64,000 bases of DNA from Stentor coeruleus (taxonomy: Eukaryota > Ciliophora > Heterotrichea > Heterotrichida > Stentoridae), in assembly GCA_001970955.1 (NCBI GenBank), contig MPUH01000192.1, forward strand, positions 1 through 64,000. The letters run 5' to 3'. The notes beneath the pieces are model-generated. The model had not been told where the DNA came from. It saw nothing but the letters and a program-made list of their open reading frames with translations, and did not search any database. Below, piece by piece: positions 33,976 to 42,883 of this stretch. How positions within the stretch are numbered: the stretch's first letter is position 1; the number at the start of each line of letters is the position of its first letter. The position numbers were made by a program, and so were the translations under genes.

Positions 33976-35361
33976 TTATTGAGGTCTTTTTTCATTTTCC
34001 AAATCCCACTCTTTAGCTTTGTTAAAGGTGTCGACTGCTCCAATAATAGCATCCCTTCCTTGTTGCAGTAATCCTCTTGGTATTTTATTATCAGGACATA
34101 ATCCCTTAAGTTGCATAATAATCTCTTTATCTTCCCTCAAAGTTTTTAACATCTTCATCATCTTTGACACCGCTCTAACTTTATTCCTAAAAATTTCAGC
34201 TTTTGGATGATTATACTCAATAACAACTTTTTTATCAGAATTTTCAATAATCTCTTCATCACTAGTTTTAACAATTTGATACAGCATTTCAAGAACTTTT
34301 TCAATAACAAAAGGTATACTCCAATTGAAAATATCCATAAAGTTAGGGAGTATATAAGGATGGACTGTATAATTATATTGTTGTATATTCAAAACATTAT
34401 TGTTGAATTTGACTACTGCACCTTTGTTATTATAGACATCACAATAATTAGGTGCTGAGAAAATTGTTATGACAACAGGGAAACCGGTTGATCCATTCCA
34501 TTTATGCATTTTGTATCCGTCTATTTGGACTTCATGAGCTCTGATAACACTTAGTAATTTGTTTTTTTTTAGGAAACTATTTACGGCGGCTACACCATAA
34601 TAGAAACTACACCCTCTTACTTCATTTGATTTAAATTTTTCAGAACATTGTCCTGAGTCGTTATCTACTGGATCAGACCAGAGGAGATCGCAAAAAAGTC
34701 CTGATCTAGGAGGTTCAGTAACTCTTTGTAAGTCAATTATATCCTGTAATGACATTAATTCAGGACTAATCCCTCCATGAACTCCAATGAACTTGTTATT
34801 TACAATACACGCAATAGGCATAGCATCAAAACTGTCCATCACCAAATCATAAACTTCAAGATCATATTTATAAAGACATTCACTTCGAAAGTTAAAAAAA
34901 CTGGACATTTGTCTGCATTCATGATTCCCACGAAGTAGAAAAACAGTCTTAGGGTAATTAAGCTTAATAGAATATAAAAGCAAAATAACCTCAATAGAAA
35001 ACGACCCCCTATCAACATAATCCCCTAAAAACAAGTATTTTGTTGAGTCAAAACTCCCTCCAAGATCGAAAATCCTAAGCATATCATAAAATTGTCCATG
35101 AATATCCCCAACAATAGTCACAGGATCAACAAGTTCTAAAAGGTTACTTTCACTCATTAATAAACTTGTTGCTTGTGATATGATTTCCATACATTCTGAC
35201 TTTAAAACCCTTCCTTCTTTTTGAAGATGGGTTTGTAAAGCTCTCCAATTCGGTGCAGTTTGTCCTGAAGGATATAACAATTCCCTTGAAATAGGTCTTC
35301 CAGGTGGTGCAGGGAGGTCTTTCAAAAACCTGTCATTTAAAGGATCAAGTATAGGCTCCAT
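33976..35361 (-). CDS. Calcineurin A (PP2B catalytic subunit)
   Basis: A 461-residue Ser/Thr phosphatase of the PPP family. Metal-binding motifs are intact: VGDIHGQ, GDYVDRGS, LRGNHECRQ, a later HGGISPEL, and RAHEVQIDGY. What makes it PP2B is the C-terminal region: FNWSIPFVIEKVLEML is the calcineurin-B-binding helix, followed by a basic amphipathic segment FRNKVRAVSKMMKMLKTLR equivalent to the calmodulin-binding site and LKGLCPDNKIPRGLLQQG, matching the LKGLTPTGMLPSGVL segment in animals. It should therefore be activated by Ca2+/calmodulin and CnB. In ciliates Ca2+ signalling governs ciliary beating and contraction, so this is a plausible cortical regulator. No introns. Confidence 0.95.
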   Translation of the reverse strand: MEPILDPLNDRFLKDLPAPPGRPISRELLYPSGQTAPNWRALQTHLQKEGRVLKSECMEIISQATSLLMSESNLLELVDPVTIVGDIHGQFYDMLRIFDLGGSFDSTKYLFLGDYVDRGSFSIEVILLLYSIKLNYPKTVFLLRGNHECRQMSSFFNFRSECLYKYDLEVYDLVMDSFDAMPIACIVNNKFIGVHGGISPELMSLQDIIDLQRVTEPPRSGLFCDLLWSDPVDNDSGQCSEKFKSNEVRGCSFYYGVAAVNSFLKKNKLLSVIRAHEVQIDGYKMHKWNGSTGFPVVITIFSAPNYCDVYNNKGAVVKFNNNVLNIQQYNYTVHPYILPNFMDIFNWSIPFVIEKVLEMLYQIVKTSDEEIIENSDKKVVIEYNHPKAEIFRNKVRAVSKMMKMLKTLREDKEIIMQLKGLCPDNKIPRGLLQQGRDAIIGAVDTFNKAKEWDLENEKRPQ

Positions 35362-35476
35362 TATCTTTATATTATTTCAGATTTCTATTTTATTACTAAT
35401 AAAAACTTACATTTCAAACCTTAAACTTATAATTTTCCTCATATATTTTTACTAAGCAAACTAATCTATTTAATTA

Positions 35477-36505
35477 CTATCTACGATAAGCTTTAGGTGT
35501 AAAAGTTCTCCAGTTCATAGATGGTGATGGTCTATTATCAAGTAATTTTTCAATTCTTTCTAATACAACATTGTCTAATTTTTCAACAACTTTTATAGCC
35601 CCACAATTGTTTTCTATTTGATTAACACTTGTAGCTCCAAACAATACAGTGCTAACATCAGGATTTTTAAGTATCCAAGCAATAGCTAACTGAGCTTGAG
35701 TACAGCCTAAATCATTGGCAACTTGGCCAAGTCCTTGAAGGAACTCAGCACTTTTTTCTAAATCCCAGTTGTTTTGACCAAATCTACTATCATTAGGAAT
35801 TTTCCCATCATTATACTTACCAGAAAGCATACCACCATATAATGGAGACCAAGTTGTAGTACCTAATTTATATTCATCAAATATTGGTGCATATTCAACT
35901 TCAAAACGTTTTCTACTTAGCATGTTATACTCACATTGTTCAACAATTGGTTCTATAAACCCATACTTTTGGCATATACCAAAAATTTCACTCAAACTTT
36001 CAGCTGAGAACTCAGAAGTTCCCCAATAATAAGCTTGATCATTTTCTATCATTTCATTCAAAGCTGAAATCTGTTCTTTTAATGGAACATCTTTATCTGG
36101 ACGATGTAGGTAAACAATATCAACGTTGTCTAATTGAAGTCTTTTTAAAGATTGTTTGATTCCTTGTCTTAGTCTTTTACGTGAGTTGCCTTGGATGCCT
36201 CCACTTCTTGGATTGAATTTTGTGGTGATAATAAGTTCGTCACGATCCCAGTTGCCTCGTTTGATGTTGTTACCAAGATAAACTTCAGATAATCCGTAGC
36301 CGTAGATTTCTGCTGTATCGAAGAAGTTGATACCTAAGGAGATGCATTTTTCCATTAGTTCTTGATGATGATTTTCTATGGCAATATCGTAAACGTCTTT
36401 TTTCCCTGAGAATAGACCCATGCCTGATGTCATGTTCCCATAACTTAGAACTGAGACTTTTAGACCGGATCGGCCAAGGTATCTGTATTCCATAGATTCA
36501 GCCAT
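35477..36505 (-). CDS. Aldo-keto reductase, Kv-channel beta-subunit type
   Basis: A 342-residue AKR-fold protein. The catalytic tetrad is visible: Asp and Tyr in FFDTAEIYGYG, Lys in ITTKF, His in VYLHRPD. The sequence MEYRYLGRSGLKVSVLSYG, the WGTSEFSAESL block, VEQCEYNML and the late TSVNQIENN segment are those of Kv-beta (KCNAB) and related AKR6 reductases. Kv-beta proteins use NADPH and modulate K+ channels; in organisms without Kv1 partners the same fold acts as a general carbonyl reductase, so the channel role is not proven. The start has TAA directly before the ATG. No introns. Confidence 0.9.
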   Translation of the reverse strand: MAESMEYRYLGRSGLKVSVLSYGNMTSGMGLFSGKKDVYDIAIENHHQELMEKCISLGINFFDTAEIYGYGLSEVYLGNNIKRGNWDRDELIITTKFNPRSGGIQGNSRKRLRQGIKQSLKRLQLDNVDIVYLHRPDKDVPLKEQISALNEMIENDQAYYWGTSEFSAESLSEIFGICQKYGFIEPIVEQCEYNMLSRKRFEVEYAPIFDEYKLGTTTWSPLYGGMLSGKYNDGKIPNDSRFGQNNWDLEKSAEFLQGLGQVANDLGCTQAQLAIAWILKNPDVSTVLFGATSVNQIENNCGAIKVVEKLDNVVLERIEKLLDNRPSPSMNWRTFTPKAYRR

Positions 36506-37370
36506 TTATTCTCCGGATTTTCAGCCTTTTAGATGAATTATGTGAAATAGCATAGCTAGGCTAGGCTAAAAAGATTTATTAGCTTTTGTGATGGATAAAA
36601 TTGGAGGGTAACTTTTGGGATAGGGCTTTTTGATTGGAATTTTGTGGAAGATTGAAAAATTAAGGTAAAAATTTGGAAATCTTGAGGATTTTAGTAAGGG
36701 TTTAAGGTGAAAGGATTAGGAAGAATAAGGGTATTAGGAGAGTTGGGAATAGAGATTTTTTAGATTAGAAAAGTCATGAGTTTTGGCTTATGTATGCTTA
36801 GGTAAATAGAGTATATACAATGAAAATAGGTAATTTATTTGCAACATAATAGTAAATTGTTTATGAGTTATATGAAAAATATAAGTTTAAGTAAAAGTAT
36901 TGATTTCTAATATTCATTGAAAGTTGATTTTTAATAGAAATTGCATTAAAAATACTTTTTGATAAAGAAAGCAATGCTAAAGAATGTATAAAGAATAATT
37001 ATTAGTTAATAGAACGAGTTAGTTTATAATAAAAATGGCATTTTAATCTGCTAGTAAATTCAAAATGCATGGAGCTAAAGTCCAAGCATCTGAAACATTA
37101 TAACAAAAGTCATTTTTATTAAAACTAATTTTTTCGCAATATTCCTGTTTATATGCTATTTCTGGATCTAAATAGTGTTTATTTATATTAAAAACAGCAT
37201 ATATTGCTTACAATAATTATATTTATATATCATAAGACTTAAGAATAAATCAAAGTAATTTTTCATACTAAAATCTTAGCATATTCAAATTGCATCCTTT
37301 AAAAACATAAACTTTAGAGTTTATTTATAATAAAAACTAACATCTAAACAAAACTTTACTGTTCCAGCAT
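36506..37370. other. Intergenic containing a pseudokinase relic
   Basis: About 865 bp between two minus-strand genes. 36506-36800 is G-rich on the plus strand, as expected upstream of a minus-strand gene. A relic of the tandem pseudokinase family lies at 37031-37190 (separate entry). The rest shows nothing. Confidence 0.65.
37031..37190 (-). pseudogene. Relic of the 58-61 kb pseudokinase family
   Basis: On the minus strand this piece reads, in one frame, HYLDPEIAYKQEYCEK...YNVSDAWTLAPCILNLLAD and then a stop at 37043-37045. It matches residues of the 58.1 kb pseudokinase (RYLAPEIAYKQEYCKK...YNVSDAWSLAACILNLLTD) at most positions over about 48 codons. No start, N-lobe or C-terminal end lies nearby, so it is a detached, decaying fragment about 21 kb from its relatives. 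Confidence 0.85.
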
Positions 37371-39503
37371 CTAAAATCTTGTTATCCAGTCATTTACTGC
37401 TTGGCATAATTCTTCTATTAAGCATGGTTTAGATATATGGCAGCACATACCTGACACTATGCATTTTTCTAAATCTTCTTTAGAATCAAATGCTGAATAT
37501 GCAATAATATAAGGTAAATATTTTATGTCTCCCTTCGAAAACATTTTATTAATTTCCAATGAAGTTTCCCAACCATCCATCCCAGGCATTAAACAATCCA
37601 TAATAACAATTCTGTATGCGCTTTTTAACCTCTGCTGATACAAAATCATATCCAAAGCAGCCCTTCCAGAATTCGCTGTATGTATACTGTACTTTCTATG
37701 CTTCCTACAGCAATTACAATGCGACTCTAAATTCTCTAGCATTTTTCTTAATATCTCAATATTAATCTCAATATCATCAACAATAAGTATATCCACAAAA
37801 TTACTCATATCTCTAATCCCAGAACATGTAGTCAAAGGTAATAATATATCTCCTTCTTCAGGAATTTCCATAAAATATTGTTCTTTAGATTCATGGAATT
37901 CAATAAGATCAAAAAGTAAAGTAAAATTTATTGTATCATTTTGACTTTTATTAATACAAACTTCATTTGTACATATTTTATGCATAAGTTTTTTACTAAT
38001 TTTCAGCTTTAATGTTTTATGTATAAAATCAATAGTATCATGTGAGTTCATAAGGAAATTTTTATAAGAATTAAAGCTTATAATCAATCTTATTCCATCA
38101 GATTCATTAGTAACTGTAATTTTTACCTGAGGGTTTTTTGATAATCTAAATATTTTTTACCCAAGACTAGTTGATATAAGACTTAAAAGTCCTTGTCTAA
38201 GTCTATTTTTATCAGTATAAACATTGAAAATTTGACTTGGGAGGTTAAGTTCAAATGAAGAGTTTAAATATATGTCTTGAAGGATAAAAATACTTTCTTC
38301 AATCAAGTCAGGGATTTTAACCCAGGCAAATGATAAACCAAGATTGTTAGATTTTAGATAAGAATAATCGATCATATCACGGATTAAAGATAATATATAA
38401 CGAAGAATGCTTATATTCTTGTTAAAAGATTTTTTAAGATCTCCTGAGATATCTTTATTATTGTGTAGTAGTTCCAAGTTTTGGTTTATTGCCATGTTCA
38501 TTGGAGTTTTTAGTTCATGTGATACCCCTCTAAGTATTTTTAATGTTTTCGATGCTTGGGTTACTTGGTTTTCTAATTTTACTATATTAGTGATTTCCCT
38601 AAATGTTAAGACAACCGCATTTTCGCTTCCCCATTTCACTTTAGTCCCAGTACAATCAAGATAATCATCATTAACTATAAGTACACCAAATTTTGTTGAA
38701 TCCCTATCAGTGTTAATAAAAAGTCTAATGTTTTTACACAAATTTTCTTCAAAGTCTTTTTGATCATTAGAATATTTTTCAATTAAATTTAACTCTTCAA
38801 TATCCAAGCCTTGGAGTAGTTTTTCATATGTAAAATTCTTCATTATAACCTTACAATCTTCATTAATTACGACAATCCCTTCAGGTACTGCATTAATAAT
38901 TTTGCATATATTAGACTGATAATCTTCTAACATAAGTTTTCTTTCTATTTCCTCATAGTCTTTTATTAGTTTGTATTTATACCAAAAAATTTTCGAGCAT
39001 ACAAATGCTATAAAAGCGAAAATCATATCTATAGGTGGAGATGAACTTATTAATCCAGAAAATATAGCCCCTGATACCCAAAGAACCATATTAATAGCAA
39101 TAGTTGCATAACCATGAATAGGATTGTATATTAATTCTAAATGTACGTGGCAAAAGACATGAACACCAGCAGCTATATGTAAACCAGAATATTCAGGAAA
39201 TATCCAATAAGCTGCTTCAATGTTTTTTAAGTCTATACACCATAGTAAAATAAGACCTAAAATATACCCTAGACTATTGTGAAGTATAAAAATTTTCACT
39301 AGGATAAGAATTGTTAGGACAATTATACTTTCAATAAATTTTTGTGACATCAACCCATATGCATATGAATTTACAGCAATTAAGATGCAGCTGCATGCTA
39401 GTAGAAAATTTAAGTAACTTCCTAAAAAGACTTTAGTAAATGCTATTTTTTCTGTTTTGTATCTGTCGCATAATCTGTTTTGATCGATTTTCTTGTTTGA
39501 CAT
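37371..39503 (-). CDS. Hybrid sensor histidine kinase with degenerate ATP-binding region
   Basis: Exons 39503-38161 and 38145-37371 join across a 15-nt intron at 38146-38160 (gtaaaaaatatttag) to give 705 residues. The N-terminus has five to six TM segments (residues about 25-185), then a PAS-like domain (about 195-300, INAVPEGIVVINEDCKVIM), a HisKA domain with an intact H-box (GVSHELKTP, His329), an HATPase-like region (about 390-540) and a receiver domain with LIVDDIEIN, phospho-acceptor Asp631 (VIMDCLMPGMDGW) and Lys687 (ISKPC). The HATPase part lacks clear nucleotide-binding boxes: the N-box position reads LLSLISTSLG without its Asn, there is no DxGxG, and the G2 GLGL position reads LKLK. 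It is probably a membrane sensor or scaffold phosphorelay protein that relies on a partner kinase. Such hybrid kinases are known in ciliates. Confidence 0.88.
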
Positions 39504-39995
39504 TATTTTTATAAGGAAAGATTAAGATATGGATCTGATTGTTTGGATGGATAATTGGTCTAGAATAATTCTTGTTGATTAAGAATGTTTTTGTATGAAA
39601 AAATCTTAAATTTAAGTGAAAAGGAGATGTTTTAACCAAATAATGGGGATTATTGCTTTTTTGGAGGAGTTATTTATGTAGCTGTTTATGAAGAAATGTA
39701 ACAGGTATAAAATATAGATTGGGCTTTATAGGAAATTAGTAGGCTTAAGGTTTTAATAAATATTTAATTGACTTTGCTGAAGTTAATATGTTATTTGTAT
39801 AATGATATAAGGTTAGCTTGATGATAAAGAGTTTTTATAAAAAATATTATAATAAAGGATTAAGCTAAGGTTTTTTAATTTCATTGAAAATTTAAAGAAT
39901 TAGTATATGATGCTAGTGGAAATTTGATATCAAAGTTAAAATTGTGTGAATTGAATTATGATTATTTTTCAGTGTATAAACTGTCTTGGCTTCAG
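39504..39995. other. Intergenic, nothing recognised
   Basis: About 490 bp between two minus-strand genes, G-rich over C on the plus strand through most of it, consistent with a minus-strand promoter flank. No repeat or RNA gene was seen. Confidence 0.6.
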
Positions 39996-41231
39996 CTACA
40001 TACAATTTATCATAGAATATTCCTCAATCAATTCTCTAAGAGCACAATCAGCTTCTTCAAATTCCATCTCATCCATTCCATCCACAGTATACCCTCTAAG
40101 AAAAATCCTCATTCCATAAATACAACTAAAATTATTTAGCATTCTTTTAAAAACTTCCGAAATCGCAGTTGTATTGGCTGCAAGCACAGCACTATTATAA
40201 GCATTTACCCTAAAACTATCATTATAAATCCCATTCAAATTATCAGGTACCCAATCAGCAAAAATTCTATTTTTTCCAAGTCTAACTTTCCTTAAACCCT
40301 CAACCAAATCACATTTTTGCCCATTCCCTCTAACCACAATAGTAGCATTTAATATTTTCCCATTATCCAAATTGCATTCACAAAGTAAATTACGTTTATT
40401 AAATACATCAAAAATCAAAGAATCACAAGGAACATTTTTACCCCATATATAATCCTTATAATAAACAGGAGCTATAGAAAGTGAAATAAAATGTAAATTA
40501 GGGAAAGGAACTAATTCAGTCTGAGTTCTTTTAAGTGTATTACATATAATCCCAGGATTTCTATAAGATATCGTACAATCAACAATAGCTTGATTTCTTA
40601 ATGCATTCATTTCTTTATAAGTCACATTATTTATTTTCAAATAATTATAACATATTGAAAATAATGCTTCATTATCTAATAAATATACACAATCCGAGTT
40701 TTGTGATAATTGATAATAACCAAGGATTTCATTATAAGGTTCAAAAAGACAATCACTAACTTTTTTAGATGTTAAAACTGTAAAATTTTGACATGTTTTA
40801 TCAGGAAATTCTTCTTTTAATTTACTTAGTATTAATGTTCCTAAACCAGAACCACAACCTCCAGCAAGACTGTGCATGATTTGAAATCCTTGTAAAGATG
40901 AGCATTTTTCAGCCTCTTTTCTTATTAGATCAAGAATATTTATGATAATTTCAGGACCTTTAGTATAATGGCCTTGAGGGAATGTTTTTGTATTAAGATC
41001 TTGATAGAAAATGTTCTGAGGATTAAAAGTATTTGAGCTTTGGGAGATAAGATTATGGGATATTATGTTTGTATTAGCAAATATACATCTTGGAGTATAA
41101 TTAGAAGATGAGGATTCATGATAATAGATATGAGAATATTCAGAAATAGGTTCGGAGTTGAGGTTTTCCCAGAAACCTAAGCCCATTGATGTCCCACAAT
41201 TGCCTATGTGCAAAGGTATTATTTCTTTCAT
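39996..41231 (-). CDS. Divergent beta-like tubulin
   Basis: A 411-residue tubulin/FtsZ-fold protein. The N-terminus MKEIIPLHIGNCGTSMGLGFWE parallels beta-tubulin MREIVHIQxGQCGNQIGxxFWE, and the nucleotide-binding T4 region is HSLAGGCGSGLGTLILSKL against the canonical HSLGGGTGSGMGTLLISKI. Later blocks (FPNLHFISLSIAPVY, RKVRLGKNRIFADWVPDN, NTTAISEVFKRML) follow the tubulin order. The Thr of GGGTGSG is replaced by Cys, the DxTG-like and loop regions are reduced, and the acidic C-terminal tail carrying polyglutamylation and polyglycylation sites is missing (ends EYSMINCM). It is probably a lineage-specific tubulin, as known for ciliate beta-like tubulins, used in special basal-body or cortical arrays or as a non-polymerising regulator. 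It starts 31 nt after the ketoacyl-synthase stop. Confidence 0.85.
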   Translation of the reverse strand: MKEIIPLHIGNCGTSMGLGFWENLNSEPISEYSHIYYHESSSSNYTPRCIFANTNIISHNLISQSSNTFNPQNIFYQDLNTKTFPQGHYTKGPEIIINILDLIRKEAEKCSSLQGFQIMHSLAGGCGSGLGTLILSKLKEEFPDKTCQNFTVLTSKKVSDCLFEPYNEILGYYQLSQNSDCVYLLDNEALFSICYNYLKINNVTYKEMNALRNQAIVDCTISYRNPGIICNTLKRTQTELVPFPNLHFISLSIAPVYYKDYIWGKNVPCDSLIFDVFNKRNLLCECNLDNGKILNATIVVRGNGQKCDLVEGLRKVRLGKNRIFADWVPDNLNGIYNDSFRVNAYNSAVLAANTTAISEVFKRMLNNFSCIYGMRIFLRGYTVDGMDEMEFEEADCALRELIEEYSMINCM

Positions 41232-41262
41232 GTTAAAATATACTATAAATTCATTAAAGCTA

Positions 41263-42498
41263 TTAGTTAGTGTATTTTTTAAGCACTATTGAACCAAAAG
41301 CTGTTCCATCATAATTAACGCTATTGGCAACTAATCCTCTCAGATCTTTTTTAACAGGATTCATGACGAAGTTCACATTTCCATTCACAGGGTTAGTTAA
41401 ATTCCTTATTGGTGGGACCATCCCTTTATGAAGAGAATATGCAGCAACAGCAACATTTACCGAACTTGATGCAGAGTTCAAATGCCCAATTGACCCTTTA
41501 ATAGCACTAACATCAACTTTCTTCCCAAACATTTGTTCAATTGCATTAGCTTCACCTTCATCCCAACTTCCATATCCAGGAGCATCAGCAAAAACAGCAT
41601 CAACAGGATTATCACGAATAGCTCTTTTCATAGTTCTTAAAACACCAGTTCCAGCTTTAGCAGTTTCATCACCTCCTTCAGAAAGCATTGAATATCCAAC
41701 AACTTCAGCATAAATATGTGCACCACGTTTAAGTGCATGTGATAATTCTTCAAGTATAACACATCCAGCACCAATACCATAGACCCAACCATTACGGGCT
41801 TTATCAAAAGGTCTTGAAGCTTCACTTGGGTTTTGATCAACTTGAAGATTAAAGCCATAATTACCTTTTATCAATGAGTCATATACTAAAGCATCAAAAT
41901 CATGTTCAGCACTTCCTGCAATCATAACATCTGCTTCACCAAAACCTACGGTTCTATATGCATCACCAATAGCATTAGTCCCAGTGCAATTGCCTGAAAC
42001 TATAGAATTAGAAAAACCGCATATATGATGAGGGATAGTCACTGAGCCTACAATCATACTTGGAATAAGTTTTGTAAGGATAATTCTATCTAAACGACCA
42101 TAACCATGCTTTACAACTTCTCTATGAGCAATGCTTATATCTGGAGAACTAGTTCTTGCGCTTCCATACATAATCCCTGTACGTGTATATTGCTCTTCAT
42201 TTGATGGTTTCCATTTTGCATCTTCTAAAGCAGTCCAAGCAGTACAAACACCTAAAGCATGATACATAGATTTGACAGTCCCTGCTTTTTTCTTCCAAAG
42301 CTCTAAATCCCAACCATCTAAAGGACCTCCACTATGAATCTTGATGTTGTTGATGAATTCCATATCGGATTCAGTTAGCTTACGAATACCGTTTTTCTTT
42401 TCAAGTAGACCTTGGAATGTTGCTTCTATAGTTGGCCCTACAGGAGTCACAGCACTTATACCTGTTATAACAACACGTTTAGGTAAGACCCCTGACAT
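41263..42498 (-). CDS. Beta-ketoacyl-ACP synthase (KAS II/OXSM-like) missing one catalytic His
   Basis: A 411-residue thiolase-fold condensing enzyme, close to FabF length. RVVITGISAVTPVG is the family N-terminus, and the nucleophile Cys171 lies in SGNCTGTNAIGDA. The second histidine (His339) and its Lys (Lys334) are present in AIKGSIGHLNSA. The first catalytic histidine, in the NAHGTST motif of all KAS I/II enzymes, is absent: the equivalent segment reads ADAPGYGSWDEGEANAIE with Pro307 (codon 41578-41580). Without it decarboxylation of malonyl-ACP should be impaired, so it may be a specialised or inactive synthase. Mitochondrial fatty-acid synthesis would be the usual place, but no transit peptide is evident. 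TAA directly precedes the ATG. Confidence 0.9.
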   Translation of the reverse strand: MSGVLPKRVVITGISAVTPVGPTIEATFQGLLEKKNGIRKLTESDMEFINNIKIHSGGPLDGWDLELWKKKAGTVKSMYHALGVCTAWTALEDAKWKPSNEEQYTRTGIMYGSARTSSPDISIAHREVVKHGYGRLDRIILTKLIPSMIVGSVTIPHHICGFSNSIVSGNCTGTNAIGDAYRTVGFGEADVMIAGSAEHDFDALVYDSLIKGNYGFNLQVDQNPSEASRPFDKARNGWVYGIGAGCVILEELSHALKRGAHIYAEVVGYSMLSEGGDETAKAGTGVLRTMKRAIRDNPVDAVFADAPGYGSWDEGEANAIEQMFGKKVDVSAIKGSIGHLNSASSSVNVAVAAYSLHKGMVPPIRNLTNPVNGNVNFVMNPVKKDLRGLVANSVNYDGTAFGSIVLKKYTN

Positions 42499-42883
42499 TT
42501 ATATAAACGGATAACTTTTATGATAGTTTTATATGTGTGATAGGAATGCTGTGTTTACTTTTTTAAGTTGTCATGCTTAGATTTAAGAAAAGGGTGTTGG
42601 CTTTGATAAAGGTTGATATAGTTTTTTGAATTAAAAATGTGAATAGGGTATTGAAGAGTTAGATAGGAAAATAATAACTTTTTTAAGGTTAGAGGTATTG
42701 ATTGAAATGGGTGTTAGTAGATTATAATAAGATAATTATTTATTTGATAAAGGTATTAGGATTATAAAAATATATGTTTATAGTACTTTTATATTGAGCT
42801 TTTTAAGGATTATTGGAAGTAGAGTATTATGGCTTTTTTTAGATGTAAAATTTGAGTCCTAATTATGTTTTAACTAATTATTC
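42499..42883. other. Intergenic, nothing recognised
   Basis: About 385 bp between minus-strand genes, G-rich over C on the plus strand. No structured element was found. Confidence 0.6.
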
